Shown in pieces: positions 1-8,166 of a stretch of DNA of 48,248 nt. The stretch is from Hyphomicrobiales bacterium (GTDB lineage: Bacteria > Pseudomonadota > Alphaproteobacteria > Rhizobiales > Methyloligellaceae). Both the position numbers and the translations under genes were made by a program. The notes beneath the pieces are model-generated. The model made no database searches, was not told where the DNA came from, and worked only from the letters and a program-made list of their open reading frames with translations. Each line of letters opens with the position of its first letter. The stretch's first letter is position 1. The stretch lies in assembly GCA_021775525.1 (NCBI GenBank), contig JAJFHQ010000045.1:1-48248 (forward strand), in the 5' to 3' direction.

Positions 1-123
1 CATCTCATTCCGACACTGTGGTGGTACAAGATCAATCCCCATCGCTCTTATGTGAAGGGGTGGAGTATTGCGCCGAGCCATTACCTGAACCAGCATCTGG
101 ATCAGGTCTGGCTGGACAAGTAA
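1..123 (+). CDS. Extracellular solute-binding protein of a peptide-type ABC transporter, C-terminal end only
   Basis: The first 40 codons read without a stop to a TAA at 121-123. The residues (IPTLWWYKINPHRSYVKGW, then PSHYLNQHLDQVWL) resemble the end of family-5 periplasmic binding proteins (DppA/OppA type), where a conserved Trp and a hydrophobic Leu-Asp-x-Val-Trp stretch close the fold. The gene lies directly upstream of two permeases of the same transporter class, which supports the call. The start is outside the window, so signal peptide and ligand pocket cannot be seen. The substrate is unknown; this class takes up di- or oligopeptides, nickel, opines and other small solutes. Confidence 0.75.
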   Translation, partial: HLIPTLWWYKINPHRSYVKGWSIAPSHYLNQHLDQVWLDK

Positions 124-151
124 GATCTGAAGACCACTGACTTGAAAAATC

Positions 152-183
152 GCTCCCCGCTTGCAGCCATGCCAGCGGGGAGC
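152..183 (+). promoter_or_regulatory. Intercistronic stem-loop between binding-protein and permease genes
   Basis: A perfect 10-bp stem (152-161 with 174-183, arm GCTCCCCGCT) encloses a 12-nt loop. No run of T follows, so it is not a standard intrinsic terminator. It sits in the 85-nt gap between the binding-protein stop and the permease start. In other ABC operons such hairpins stabilise the upstream mRNA or partly stop transcription, so that more binding protein than permease is made. That role here is inferred. Confidence 0.6.
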
Positions 184-208
184 ACTTTCAACCGGCGAGC
201 TTAAAACC

Positions 209-1180
209 ATGTGGCAATACATACTTAAACGATTACTTTTGATGATCCCGACCCTTGTTGGAGCGGCGATTCTGATTTTCTTCCTTTTGCGGCTTATCCC
301 TGGCGATGTTTGTGAACTCAAAATGGCCGGAGCTGGTCTCTATGTAGACCAGGAGCAGATTGATATCTGCCGAACCAATCTCGGTCTGGAACGACCGATA
401 CTGGTCCAGTTCTGGGATTTCATATCCGGATTTGTGACATTCGATCTTGGCACGTCCATGTGGACCGGCAAGCCGATATCCTATGAAATCGCCCTGCGTT
501 TCGAGCTGTCCGTGCAGGTTGCGCTCATGGCGACCCTTACCGCAGTGTTGATCGCTATCCCGCTTGGAACGATCTCGGCAGTCAAACAGAACACCTGGAT
601 TGATTATTTCGTCCGCGCCTTCTCGATTGCAGGGATTGCTATCCCCTCATTCTGGCTCGGCATCATGATTATCCTGGGCCTGTTGATCTTTACACAAGCC
701 TGGTTCGGCACGCCCTGGATGCCGCCCATTGAATATACACCCATATGGGTTGATCCATGGGCCAACCTGTCCCAGCTTATCTGGCCCGCGGTGGCGACTG
801 GGTACCGTTATTCCGCGGTGGCCACGCGCATGACCCGGTCAGCCCTGCTCGAAGTGTTGCGGGAGGATTACATCCGCACCGCACGCGCCAAGGGGTTGAT
901 GGAAAAGCTCATCATCAACCGTCACGCACTGAAAAATTCACTTTTACCCGTTGTGACGGTACTCGGCATCGAATTCGCCTTCCTGATGGGCGGGTTGGTG
1001 GTTACCGAACAGGTCTTTAATCTGAATGGACTCGGAAAGTTATTCGTGGAGTCGGTTACCAACCAGGACTTCTCGATGACCCAGGCCCTGGTCATGGTGG
1101 TTGTGACTGTAGCCGTCTTCACCAACTTCATAGTCGACATCTGTTATGCGTGGCTCGATCCGCGTATCAGATACGCTTAA
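209..1180 (+). CDS. ABC transporter permease, DppB/OppB type
   Basis: This is an inner-membrane permease subunit of a peptide/opine/nickel-class ABC importer, 323 residues, the usual length. It begins with MWQYILKRLLLMIPTL, the standard DppB-type first helix, which is why I start at 209 rather than at an upstream in-frame ATG at 161 that lies inside the intercistronic hairpin. About six hydrophobic segments are visible. The EAA loop that docks onto the ATPase is present near residues 215-240 (YIRTARAKGL). It is followed 12 nt downstream by its partner permease, so the two are co-transcribed. Substrate is not determinable from the permease. Confidence 0.92.
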   Translation: MWQYILKRLLLMIPTLVGAAILIFFLLRLIPGDVCELKMAGAGLYVDQEQIDICRTNLGLERPILVQFWDFISGFVTFDLGTSMWTGKPISYEIALRFELSVQVALMATLTAVLIAIPLGTISAVKQNTWIDYFVRAFSIAGIAIPSFWLGIMIILGLLIFTQAWFGTPWMPPIEYTPIWVDPWANLSQLIWPAVATGYRYSAVATRMTRSALLEVLREDYIRTARAKGLMEKLIINRHALKNSLLPVVTVLGIEFAFLMGGLVVTEQVFNLNGLGKLFVESVTNQDFSMTQALVMVVVTVAVFTNFIVDICYAWLDPRIRYA

Positions 1181-1192
1181 AGGAACGCCTTG

Positions 1193-2095
1193 ATGGTTAC
1201 GACATCTGAAGTGCGCGTCGAAGCCCAGTTCGAGGAACTGGCTGAAAAACGGCCTTTCTTGGCTGTTGCAGGTGAATTCACCCGCAAGCAGCCGCTTGGA
1301 ACCTTTGGGCTCGGGATCGTGCTGATCATGATATTTGCATCAGTCTTTGCACACTTCCTGACACCATATGACCCGGAGGCAAACTCGTTCGAGTATATGC
1401 TGACCCCGCCCAACTTAGACTTCTGGTTGGGCACCGATCAGTTCGGCCGGGATATTCTGTCGAGGATAATCTACGGCGCGCGCACTGCGCTGTTCGTCGG
1501 TTTCACCGCGGCCTTCATCGGCGCCACGATCGGACTTGTCCTCGGCGTTGCCAGCGCCTTCTTCGGCGGCAAGTTTGATTTGATCTTCCAGCGCGTGATG
1601 GACGTGCTGATGGCGTTCCCGCTCATCATTCTGGCACTGGCCGTCGTTTCTATTTTTGGCACGGGCATTCAGAACGTGATTATCGCTATTACCATCCCCT
1701 TTATCCCTCGCTGTGCCCGCGTGGTGCGTTCATCGGCGCTCGCGATCCGCGAGATTCCCTACATTGATGCGGCACGCGCCAATGGCTTTTCCAACTCGCG
1801 GATTATCCTCCGCCACATGGTGCCCAATGTGATGGCGCCGTTTCTCATCATGCTCACGGCTTTTGTCGGCCAGGCAATTCTGCTGGAAGCCTCGCTGTCC
1901 TACTTGGGCCTGGGCGTGCAGGAGCCTGTCCCTGCCTGGGGCCTGATGCTCCAGGGTGGTGCTGAGGAATATGTGGAAAGCGCGCCGTGGGTGGCGATCT
2001 GGCCCGGTGTCGCGATCTCTCTCGCCGTGTTTGGCTTCAACCTGTTTGGCGATGCCGTGCGCGATACGCTCGATCCCAAGCTGCGCTCGCAGTAA
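1193..2095 (+). CDS. ABC transporter permease, DppC/OppC type
   Basis: This is the second permease subunit, 300 residues, pairing with the DppB-type subunit to form the membrane channel. After a long cytoplasmic N-terminus comes the first helix (near residues 35-55), then the typical GTDQFGRDILSRIIYGAR motif of the OppC_N/BPD family. The EAA loop follows at about residues 190-215 (YIDAARANGFS). An ATG at 1193 directly follows a TTG at 1190; the ATG is preferred. No ATPase gene follows: a strong terminator closes the operon, so ATP-binding subunits must lie upstream of the window or elsewhere. Confidence 0.92.
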   Translation: MVTTSEVRVEAQFEELAEKRPFLAVAGEFTRKQPLGTFGLGIVLIMIFASVFAHFLTPYDPEANSFEYMLTPPNLDFWLGTDQFGRDILSRIIYGARTALFVGFTAAFIGATIGLVLGVASAFFGGKFDLIFQRVMDVLMAFPLIILALAVVSIFGTGIQNVIIAITIPFIPRCARVVRSSALAIREIPYIDAARANGFSNSRIILRHMVPNVMAPFLIMLTAFVGQAILLEASLSYLGLGVQEPVPAWGLMLQGGAEEYVESAPWVAIWPGVAISLAVFGFNLFGDAVRDTLDPKLRSQ

Positions 2096-2120
2096 CCGGG
2101 ATATAGCAGATATTTTAAGA

Positions 2121-2150
2121 GGCCGGCACCTTCGGGTGCCGGCCTTTTTT
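2121..2150 (+). terminator. Strong intrinsic terminator ending the ABC transporter operon
   Basis: A 10-bp perfect GC-rich stem (2121-2130 with 2135-2144) with a TTCG tetraloop is followed by six T at 2145-2150. It lies 25 nt after the permease stop. It also sits just beyond the 3' end of the facing minus-strand gene, whose stop is at 2149-2151, but the T-run is only good on the plus strand. Confidence 0.92.
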
Positions 2151-3033
2151 ATTCTGCAGCAACTTTCGAGGTCGACGCGGTGTTGTACTTGTGCCGAAGG
2201 GAATCCCACTCATCCGCACCAAAGCGGCGGAACGCGTCATGCGGGCTCATATCTCCGGGCGGTGACGGGAAGACATTGGTCTCTTTCAACTCGGCGAGAA
2301 GGTTGTCGCAAAGACCAATGACGCTGCGGAACAGGAGGGTTGGCAGGATAGCCAGCCTGTAGCCCATCTTTTCAGCATCTCCAAGAGCGATTGACGGCGT
2401 TTTGCCCTTATGCACCACGTTCAACAGGCAGGGCCCTTTTACCAATTCAGGCACGGCCTTCACTTCATCCAGCGTCTGTGGGGCTTCAACAAAAGCAATA
2501 TCGGCACCGGCCTCAAGCGCGGCGTTTGCACGGCTGATGGCCTCGTCAAAACCGATGACAGCACGCGAGTCCGTGCGGGCAATGATCATGAAATCCGGGT
2601 CGCTGCGGGCATCGACCGCCGCCCTGACCTTTGCCACATAGTCTGCCGCCGGAATGACTTTCTTGTTGTCCAGGTGCCCGCATTTTTTGGGAAACTCCTG
2701 GTCTTCCATATGGATGGCGGCAACGCCGGCACGTTCATATTCGCGGATCATGCGCACAACGTTCAACTCGTTGCCATAGCCGGTGTCTGCATCGGCGATA
2801 ACCGGAACGTCGACAGAGTTGCTGATCCGCGTGGCATTTTCGACCATCTCGGTCATGGTGAGCAGACCGAAATCCGGATACCCCAGCGAGGCGGACGTGC
2901 CAGCACCCGTCATGTAAACGGCTGGAAATCCAGCCTGGCTGATCGTTGTTGCCGTGATGCAGTCATAGGCACCAGGCGCCACTGTCATGTCATCGGTTTC
3001 AATCAGCTTCCGGAATGTCTTTCTAGTGCTCAT
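2149..3033 (-). CDS. Isocitrate lyase/PEP mutase superfamily lyase (2-alkylmalate lyase-like)
   Basis: This 294-residue protein is a TIM-barrel enzyme of the superfamily that cleaves or forms C-C or P-C bonds next to an oxyanion. The metal-binding stretch DADTGYGNELNV is near residues 84-95 and the lyase signature KKCGH, with the catalytic Cys, near 118-122. The Cys loop separates true lyases (isocitrate, methylisocitrate, 2,3-dimethylmalate) from PEP mutases and oxaloacetate decarboxylases. Methylisocitrate lyase is the nearest familiar name. The aconitase-type hydro-lyase genes upstream on the same strand suggest instead that it cleaves an alkylated malate made by that hydratase. Exact substrate unknown. 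Confidence 0.85.
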   Translation of the reverse strand: MSTRKTFRKLIETDDMTVAPGAYDCITATTISQAGFPAVYMTGAGTSASLGYPDFGLLTMTEMVENATRISNSVDVPVIADADTGYGNELNVVRMIREYERAGVAAIHMEDQEFPKKCGHLDNKKVIPAADYVAKVRAAVDARSDPDFMIIARTDSRAVIGFDEAISRANAALEAGADIAFVEAPQTLDEVKAVPELVKGPCLLNVVHKGKTPSIALGDAEKMGYRLAILPTLLFRSVIGLCDNLLAELKETNVFPSPPGDMSPHDAFRRFGADEWDSLRHKYNTASTSKVAAE

Positions 3034-3097
3034 TTCTCGTCTCTCCGCTCACCAAAATAAATTCAATTCTTGCTTTTACGCTTCTTCTGCTCCCGGC

Positions 3098-3586
3098 TCA
3101 ACGCCGGTTGGCTTCCAAATAGGGCACCAGCCCGCCAGCGCTCACGATCTCCATCAAATGGGAAGGAACGGTATCGCAGCTATATTCTTCGTCCCGCGTC
3201 AGGTTTTGCACGCTTCCCTTTTCCGGATTGACGCTCAGCTGATCGCCTTGCGATATGCTGCCCGCGTCAGGGCAAACAAGCGCCAAAAGTCCAAAATTAA
3301 GCGCATTGCGGTAAAAGATACCGCCGAAGGACGGCGCGATAACTGCCGCTACGCCCAGATGGCACAGCGCCTGGGCAGCCTGCTCGCGCGAAGAACCGAT
3401 CCCGAAATTGCGCCCGCCTACGACAAAATCTCCAAGTCTTACCCGCTTTGCAAAATCAGGACTCAAGGCCCCTAGGCAGTGACTGGCGATCACCTCAATA
3501 CCGCTTTTGAGCGTGCCGCCCGGTGCCAGCTGATCGGTGTCGATATTCTCACCGAACACCCATGCGGACCCTCCTTCATTGCCCAT
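3098..3586 (-). CDS. Aconitase-family hydro-lyase, small (swivel) subunit, LeuD-like
   Basis: At 162 residues this is the short form found in archaeal-type isopropylmalate isomerases, homoaconitases and dimethylmaleate hydratase, not the roughly 200-residue enterobacterial LeuD. It carries GENIDTDQLAPG near residues 12-23 and the substrate-binding GIGSSREQAA near 62-71. The specificity loop after IDTD normally reads YLxxx (YLVYK or YLRTRK in characterised members); here it is TLKSG, which argues against isopropylmalate and homoaconitate as substrates. It starts 3 nt after the large-subunit stop, so the two are translated together. Annotation as leuD would be by homology only. Confidence 0.85.
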   Translation of the reverse strand: MGNEGGSAWVFGENIDTDQLAPGGTLKSGIEVIASHCLGALSPDFAKRVRLGDFVVGGRNFGIGSSREQAAQALCHLGVAAVIAPSFGGIFYRNALNFGLLALVCPDAGSISQGDQLSVNPEKGSVQNLTRDEEYSCDTVPSHLMEIVSAGGLVPYLEANRR

Positions 3587-3589
3587 GGA

Positions 3590-4861
3590 TCAGGCTCCCT
3601 GCAGGAATTCGCGCGGGTCACGGATTTCGCCCGCCACGGCCGCCGCCGCAACGGCATAGGGCGAACCGAGATAAACTTTTGCCGACTGTGCTCCCATGCG
3701 CCCCTGGAAATTTCGCGATGTGGATGAGATGCACACTTCGTCCTCGGCCAGCACACCGCCGCCGAACCCGGCACAGGCACCGCACCCGGTGGGCATCATG
3801 ATTGCACCGGCCTCCATCAGCTTGGTGAGCGTGCCCTCCGCATTGGCCGCCATCATATCCTTCCGTGATGCAGGGGCGACCAGCAAGCGCGTGCCAGACG
3901 CCACCTGGCGCCCTCCCAGGACATCTGCTGCCATGCGCAAGTCCGCAAGCTTCGCGCCGGTACACGCCCCGATATAGGCCTGATCGATATGCACGCCTGA
4001 ATGCTTGCTCGCCGGTGCGGCATTGGCGGGGCTATGGGGTGCCGCCACCTGTGGCTCCAGCTCATCGGCGTTAAAGGAATGCGTGGCGTAATAGTCGGCA
4101 TCGTCATCACTTTGCCAGGGGCTGGCATCTCCCGGATCGCTGCCCGTTGCCCGGATCCAGTCACAAGTCGTCTCATCGGCGGCGATGAGACCCGCCTGGG
4201 CACCAAGTTCCGCCGCCATGTTGCAGAGCGTCATGCGCTCTTCCATGTCCATCGCGTCAACCAGCGATCCGGTGTATTCGACCGTTCGATATTCAGCACC
4301 GCCAAGACCCAGACGGGCGCACAATGCGAGGTTGATGTCCTTGGCGCAGACCCCGGGACGCAATTTTCCGTGCCACTCGACGCGGATGGTATCTGGCACC
4401 CTTATCCAGGTTTCACCGGTCACCAGGACACCTGCCATGTCGGTTGCACCAATCCCGAACATATAGCAGCCGAACGCGCCACCGGTTGTTGAATGGCTGT
4501 CGCCACCAACAACAAACATCCCGGGCTTGAGATGTCCGCCCTGAGGTAGCACCACGTGGCAAATACCCACCATGTCGTAGAAAGCCTTGATGTTGTTGGC
4601 TCTCGCCCAGCGCCGGGTGATATCAAGAATTTCTGCACTTTGCGGATCCACCGCCGGAACCCAGTGATCGCTGACCAGCACGATCTTGTCCGGGTCCCAA
4701 ACCTCGGCACCGAGGCGCTCAAGGATGGGCGCAATCCGGCGAGGTCCACTGGAATCGTGCATCATGGCGAGATCCACACGCACGGTCACTGTCTCACCCG
4801 GTCGCACAGCCTCCTTGCCGGCGGCATGAGAAATCAGTTTTTCCGCCAATGTAGAGCCCAT
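3590..4861 (-). CDS. Aconitase-family hydro-lyase, large [4Fe-4S] subunit, LeuC/DmdA-like
   Basis: This is the large subunit of a two-part dehydratase/hydratase, 423 residues, matching the LeuC2/homoaconitase/dimethylmaleate-hydratase class. Cluster ligands are visible in GACTGAK (near residue 300) and in GCGACAG (near 360). The first motif is usually GxCTNGR, so Asn-to-Gly and Arg-to-Lys changes are unusual. GGDSHSTTGGAFG near residue 118 is the conserved His/Thr loop. The start at 4861 is chosen because a GGAGG lies 7 nt upstream and the protein then begins GSTLAEKLISHAAG like relatives; the longer reading from 4894 adds 11 unsupported residues. Confidence 0.87.
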   Translation of the reverse strand: MGSTLAEKLISHAAGKEAVRPGETVTVRVDLAMMHDSSGPRRIAPILERLGAEVWDPDKIVLVSDHWVPAVDPQSAEILDITRRWARANNIKAFYDMVGICHVVLPQGGHLKPGMFVVGGDSHSTTGGAFGCYMFGIGATDMAGVLVTGETWIRVPDTIRVEWHGKLRPGVCAKDINLALCARLGLGGAEYRTVEYTGSLVDAMDMEERMTLCNMAAELGAQAGLIAADETTCDWIRATGSDPGDASPWQSDDDADYYATHSFNADELEPQVAAPHSPANAAPASKHSGVHIDQAYIGACTGAKLADLRMAADVLGGRQVASGTRLLVAPASRKDMMAANAEGTLTKLMEAGAIMMPTGCGACAGFGGGVLAEDEVCISSTSRNFQGRMGAQSAKVYLGSPYAVAAAAVAGEIRDPREFLQGA

Positions 4862-4865
4862 GCGA

Positions 4866-4874
4866 CCCCCTCCC
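4866..4874 (-). promoter_or_regulatory. Ribosome binding site fixing the start of the LeuC-like gene
   Basis: On the minus strand the sequence reads GGGAGGGGG, ending about 5-7 nt before the ATG at 4861. No comparable site precedes the upstream alternative start at 4894. Confidence 0.65.
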
Positions 4875-5025
4875 AAAACCAATACTACGGACACAGATTA
4901 GCACGTCTTTGATTCACTTCTTGCCTGAGAAACAGCATCTTTTTCAAGAGAATGGATATCGCGCGGCAATCTGGGCCACAATATAAATGCCAAGACCGCC
5001 CACTCCTATCTTCAGAGGACATCCC

Positions 5026-5985
5026 ATGAAGCTTGCCATACTTGATGACTATCAAACCGCAGCCTTGACCTCCGCGGACTGGAGCTCTCCGGGGAGCGAT
5101 ATGGAAATCCATATCTTCGATGAGCATCTGGGCACTGATCAGGATCATATCGCGAACACGCTGGAACCTTTCGACATCCTCATCGCCATGCGAGAGCGCA
5201 CGCCTTTCCCCAAAGCACTGATCGAGCGGCTGTCAAATCTCAAGCTGCTGGTCACCACGGGGATGCGCAACCTTGCCATCGATATGGAGGCTGCGCGGGC
5301 AAGCGGTATAGACGTGTGCGGAACCGCCATGCTGCCCTATCCAGCGGCGGAACATGCCGTGGCTCTGATCATGGATTTGTTCAAGAAAATATCCAGCGAG
5401 AACACCTCCATGCATTCAGGCGGCTGGCAGGCCAATGTTTCGGAAGGGCTGAATGGCAAAACGCTTGGCATCCTGGGGCTTGGGAATCTGGGCGGACGGG
5501 TTGCGCGTTTCGGCCTGGCACTGGAGATGGACGTCATCGCCTGGAGCCAGAACCTGACACAAGCGCGCTGCGACGAGGTGGGTGTCAGAAAAGTGGATTT
5601 CGAAACGCTCCTCAAGGCGTCTGATGTTATCAGCATCCACCAGGTATTGAGCGATCGCACCCGCGGACTGGTTGGTGCGGAACAGCTCGCGCTGATGAAA
5701 CCATCCGCCTACCTGGTCAACACCTCACGCGGGCCAATCATTGAAGAGAACGCCCTGGTCGAGGCCCTGAAAACCGGGGCAATCGCCGGTGCCGGACTGG
5801 ATGTTTATGACGTCGAGCCTCTCCCTGCGAACCAACCGCTACGTCGAATTGATACAGCTATTCTCACCGGCCACACAGGCTTCGTCATCAAGGAATTTTA
5901 CGAACTCGTCTATAGTGAGGCGGTGGAAAATGTAGCCGCCTGGCAGAAAGGTGCGCCCATCAGGCTGCTGAATGAGGCAGCATGA
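5026..5985 (+). CDS. D-2-hydroxyacid dehydrogenase family protein
   Basis: This is an NAD(P)-dependent oxidoreductase of 319 residues interconverting a 2-oxoacid and a D-2-hydroxyacid. The nucleotide fold GILGLGNLGGRVA lies near residues 147-159. The catalytic set is present: Arg in VNTSRGP (near 231), Glu in DVEPLP (near 260) and His in TGHTG (near 282). The ATG at 5026 follows an AGAGGA site; the upstream in-frame ATG at 4987 would add 13 residues. It is divergent from the hydro-lyase operon across about 160 nt, so joint regulation and a role in the same 2-hydroxyacid pathway are plausible but inferred. The substrate is unknown. Confidence 0.9.
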   Translation: MKLAILDDYQTAALTSADWSSPGSDMEIHIFDEHLGTDQDHIANTLEPFDILIAMRERTPFPKALIERLSNLKLLVTTGMRNLAIDMEAARASGIDVCGTAMLPYPAAEHAVALIMDLFKKISSENTSMHSGGWQANVSEGLNGKTLGILGLGNLGGRVARFGLALEMDVIAWSQNLTQARCDEVGVRKVDFETLLKASDVISIHQVLSDRTRGLVGAEQLALMKPSAYLVNTSRGPIIEENALVEALKTGAIAGAGLDVYDVEPLPANQPLRRIDTAILTGHTGFVIKEFYELVYSEAVENVAAWQKGAPIRLLNEAA

Positions 5986-6116
5986 AATTGCACGATCTAT
6001 CGTGATGGGCGACGGCATAGTAGACTGGCGACTCACACTGGAAACTCAGAACAGATACACAATCCGGACACGTCTTTTTTCGGGACGTTCAATTCACATG
6101 ATGAGAAATTAGACCC

Positions 6117-7226
6117 ATGTGGGCGTGGCGGAAAAAGTTCGGCCCGAAGGAGTGGCGAGGGGCGTTCCTTGTCCTGGCAACACTTGGCATCGGGATATGT
6201 GGCGCGGCCATATATTCACTCACGCCAATGCCCCTGCCCTGGTTTCTCGGATCCATGCTGGGGTGCCTCGCGGCCCTCGCATTCGGTTTCCCCATCTGCA
6301 CGACATCCTCGCTCACGCTCGTCATGCGCATCGTGCTAGGGCTCGCGATCGGCAGCGCCTTTACACCCGAAATGACAAGCCGTGCAGGCGAGATGGCGCT
6401 CAGCCTGCTGTTCGTGTTTCCTTACGTGATTTTCCTGGGGCTCATCGGCTACCCCTATTTCCGGATGTTCTCCGGCTACAACCGTGTCACGTCTTTCCTT
6501 GCCGCGGTGCCGGGCGGGTTCCAGACCATGGTCGCCATAGGCGAGGATTGCGGCGCGGATATCAGGCGGCTCTCCATTGTCCACTCCACGCGCATCCTCG
6601 TCATCGTGTTTCTGGTCCCCATCTGGATACAGTTTTCCGGTTCTGCTGACCTCTCCACCGCAATAACACCCTCATCGGCGACCTTCTCGGCACTGAGTCT
6701 CAAGGAAGTGCTGATCCTGATCGTGTGCGGCATAGCCGGTTACTGGGGCGGCAACCGCATCGGCATCTCGGGGGCCGCCATCATCGGCCCCATGCTCGCC
6801 AACGGTGCGGTGCACATGCTGGGACTGGCCGAGGCGAGGGTTCCGGTCGAGCTGGTGAACGCCGCCCAGCTTGCAATCGGAATTCATATTGCCTGCCAGT
6901 TTGCAGGCATCACGGCGCGTGAACTCACTTCCACCGTCAGCATCGCATTTGGCTATGCCCTGTTGCTGATTGCCGGGGCGGCGGTGTTTACGGTACTTGT
7001 CGTTTGGGTCACCGGCATTGACCAGAACGCCGTGGCGCTGGCCTATGCCCCGGGGGGGCAACCGGAGATGAACCTGGTGGCGCTGGTTCTCAACTATGAC
7101 CCGGCCTATGTCGCCCTGCATCATCTTCTGCGCGTGATGGTCATCGTCATAGGCGGCCAGTTTATCATTTCCTGGTTCGTGGAACTGGAACAGCGTGAGA
7201 ATGCTGCGAATGTCAGCAAGCCGTAG
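6117..7226 (+). CDS. AbrB family membrane protein (duplicated AbrB domain)
   Basis: This 369-residue inner-membrane protein has about ten hydrophobic segments arranged as two similar halves, each with a Pro/Gly-rich PLPWFLGSMLG-like or GAAIIGPMLANG-like element (near residues 38 and 220). This is the pattern of the AbrB duplication family, often labelled a putative ammonia monooxygenase without evidence; family members are better regarded as uncharacterised transporters. Another motif, PGGQPEMNLVAL, occurs near residue 306. It lies between a dehydrogenase and a dioxygenase gene on the same strand, which would fit uptake or efflux of the substrate of that pathway. The function is inferred only. 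Confidence 0.8.
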   Translation: MWAWRKKFGPKEWRGAFLVLATLGIGICGAAIYSLTPMPLPWFLGSMLGCLAALAFGFPICTTSSLTLVMRIVLGLAIGSAFTPEMTSRAGEMALSLLFVFPYVIFLGLIGYPYFRMFSGYNRVTSFLAAVPGGFQTMVAIGEDCGADIRRLSIVHSTRILVIVFLVPIWIQFSGSADLSTAITPSSATFSALSLKEVLILIVCGIAGYWGGNRIGISGAAIIGPMLANGAVHMLGLAEARVPVELVNAAQLAIGIHIACQFAGITARELTSTVSIAFGYALLLIAGAAVFTVLVVWVTGIDQNAVALAYAPGGQPEMNLVALVLNYDPAYVALHHLLRVMVIVIGGQFIISWFVELEQRENAANVSKP

Positions 7227-7280
7227 TCATTCCTGCCAGCATTTGGCTATACTGGACGCCGTCATCAGGGAGGAGGAACA

Positions 7281-8144
7281 GTGCCCCAAGCCGCCAAAGC
7301 CAGCATAGCCCCGCAGACCCTGGACATCCGCCCCGTGGCCGGTGCGCTCGGCGCGGAAATACATGGCGTCGACCTGTCCCGGGATTTGAGCGATAAAACC
7401 GTTGCAGAAATCCGCCAGGCCCTGCTGGACCACCTTGTGATCTTTTTTCGCGATCAGGACATTACGCCCGAAAATCACCTCGCCTTTGGCAGGTATTTTG
7501 GGGAGGTACTGGAATATCCGCTCATCAAGGGGCTTGAGGGATATCCTGAAATCATGACCGTGGTGAAACTGGAAAATGAGAAGCTGAATTTCGGTGGCCT
7601 GTGGCATTCCGACACCACCTATCTCGAGGTGCCGCCCATGGGGTCCATTCTTGTGGCCCGCGAGCTGCCCCCGCAGGGCGGAGACACCATTTTTGCCAAC
7701 ATGTACCTGGCCTACGAGATGCTCTCGGAGGCTATGCGAGAAATGCTCGATCCGCTCAAGGGCATCAGCGTGTCGAACCTGCCCAAAGTCACGGCCACAA
7801 GGGATGAGCGGGCCAGGGTCTCTGGCACAATCGCACCTGAAAAAGTTTTGAAGGCCACCCACCCGGTGGTGCGCACGCATCCTGAAACAGGCCGGAAGCT
7901 GCTTTACGTCAATGGCGGTCATACGCTCAAATTTGATGGTATGAGCGAAGAAGAAAGTGCACCGCTTCTGGAGTATTTGTTCGAGCACCAGACACGGCCC
8001 GAATTCACCTGCCGTTTCGCATGGCAGCCGGGTTCCATCGCCTTTTGGGACAACCGCTGCACGCAACATCTGCCCGTCAACGACTATCATGGCTACAAAC
8101 GGGTAATGCACCGAATTACTCTGGCCGGTGAGAAACCCGCTTAA
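7281..8144 (+). CDS. TauD/TfdA family Fe(II)/2-oxoglutarate dioxygenase
   Basis: This 287-residue cytosolic dioxygenase hydroxylates a substrate while decarboxylating 2-oxoglutarate. The facial triad is visible: the HxD of GLWHSDTTYLE near residues 110-113 and the distal His of DNRCTQHLPVNDY near 259. The 2-oxoglutarate-binding Arg is in RVMHRITLAG (near 274). The start is GTG at 7281, supported by GGGAGGAGG at 7268-7276. TauD itself releases sulfite from taurine and TfdA cleaves 2,4-D; the family is broad and nothing here fixes the substrate. The next two genes (dehydrogenase, hydrolase) follow within 25 nt and form an operon with it. Confidence 0.9.
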   Translation: MPQAAKASIAPQTLDIRPVAGALGAEIHGVDLSRDLSDKTVAEIRQALLDHLVIFFRDQDITPENHLAFGRYFGEVLEYPLIKGLEGYPEIMTVVKLENEKLNFGGLWHSDTTYLEVPPMGSILVARELPPQGGDTIFANMYLAYEMLSEAMREMLDPLKGISVSNLPKVTATRDERARVSGTIAPEKVLKATHPVVRTHPETGRKLLYVNGGHTLKFDGMSEEESAPLLEYLFEHQTRPEFTCRFAWQPGSIAFWDNRCTQHLPVNDYHGYKRVMHRITLAGEKPA

Positions 8145-8166
8145 TTTTCATTTTTCAGGAAACCCT

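Noticed and set aside
7227..8111. Long open reading frame (294 codons) on the minus strand
   Set aside because: It is antisense to the TauD-type dioxygenase, which has all catalytic residues. The shadow protein is His/Arg-rich with no fold signature.
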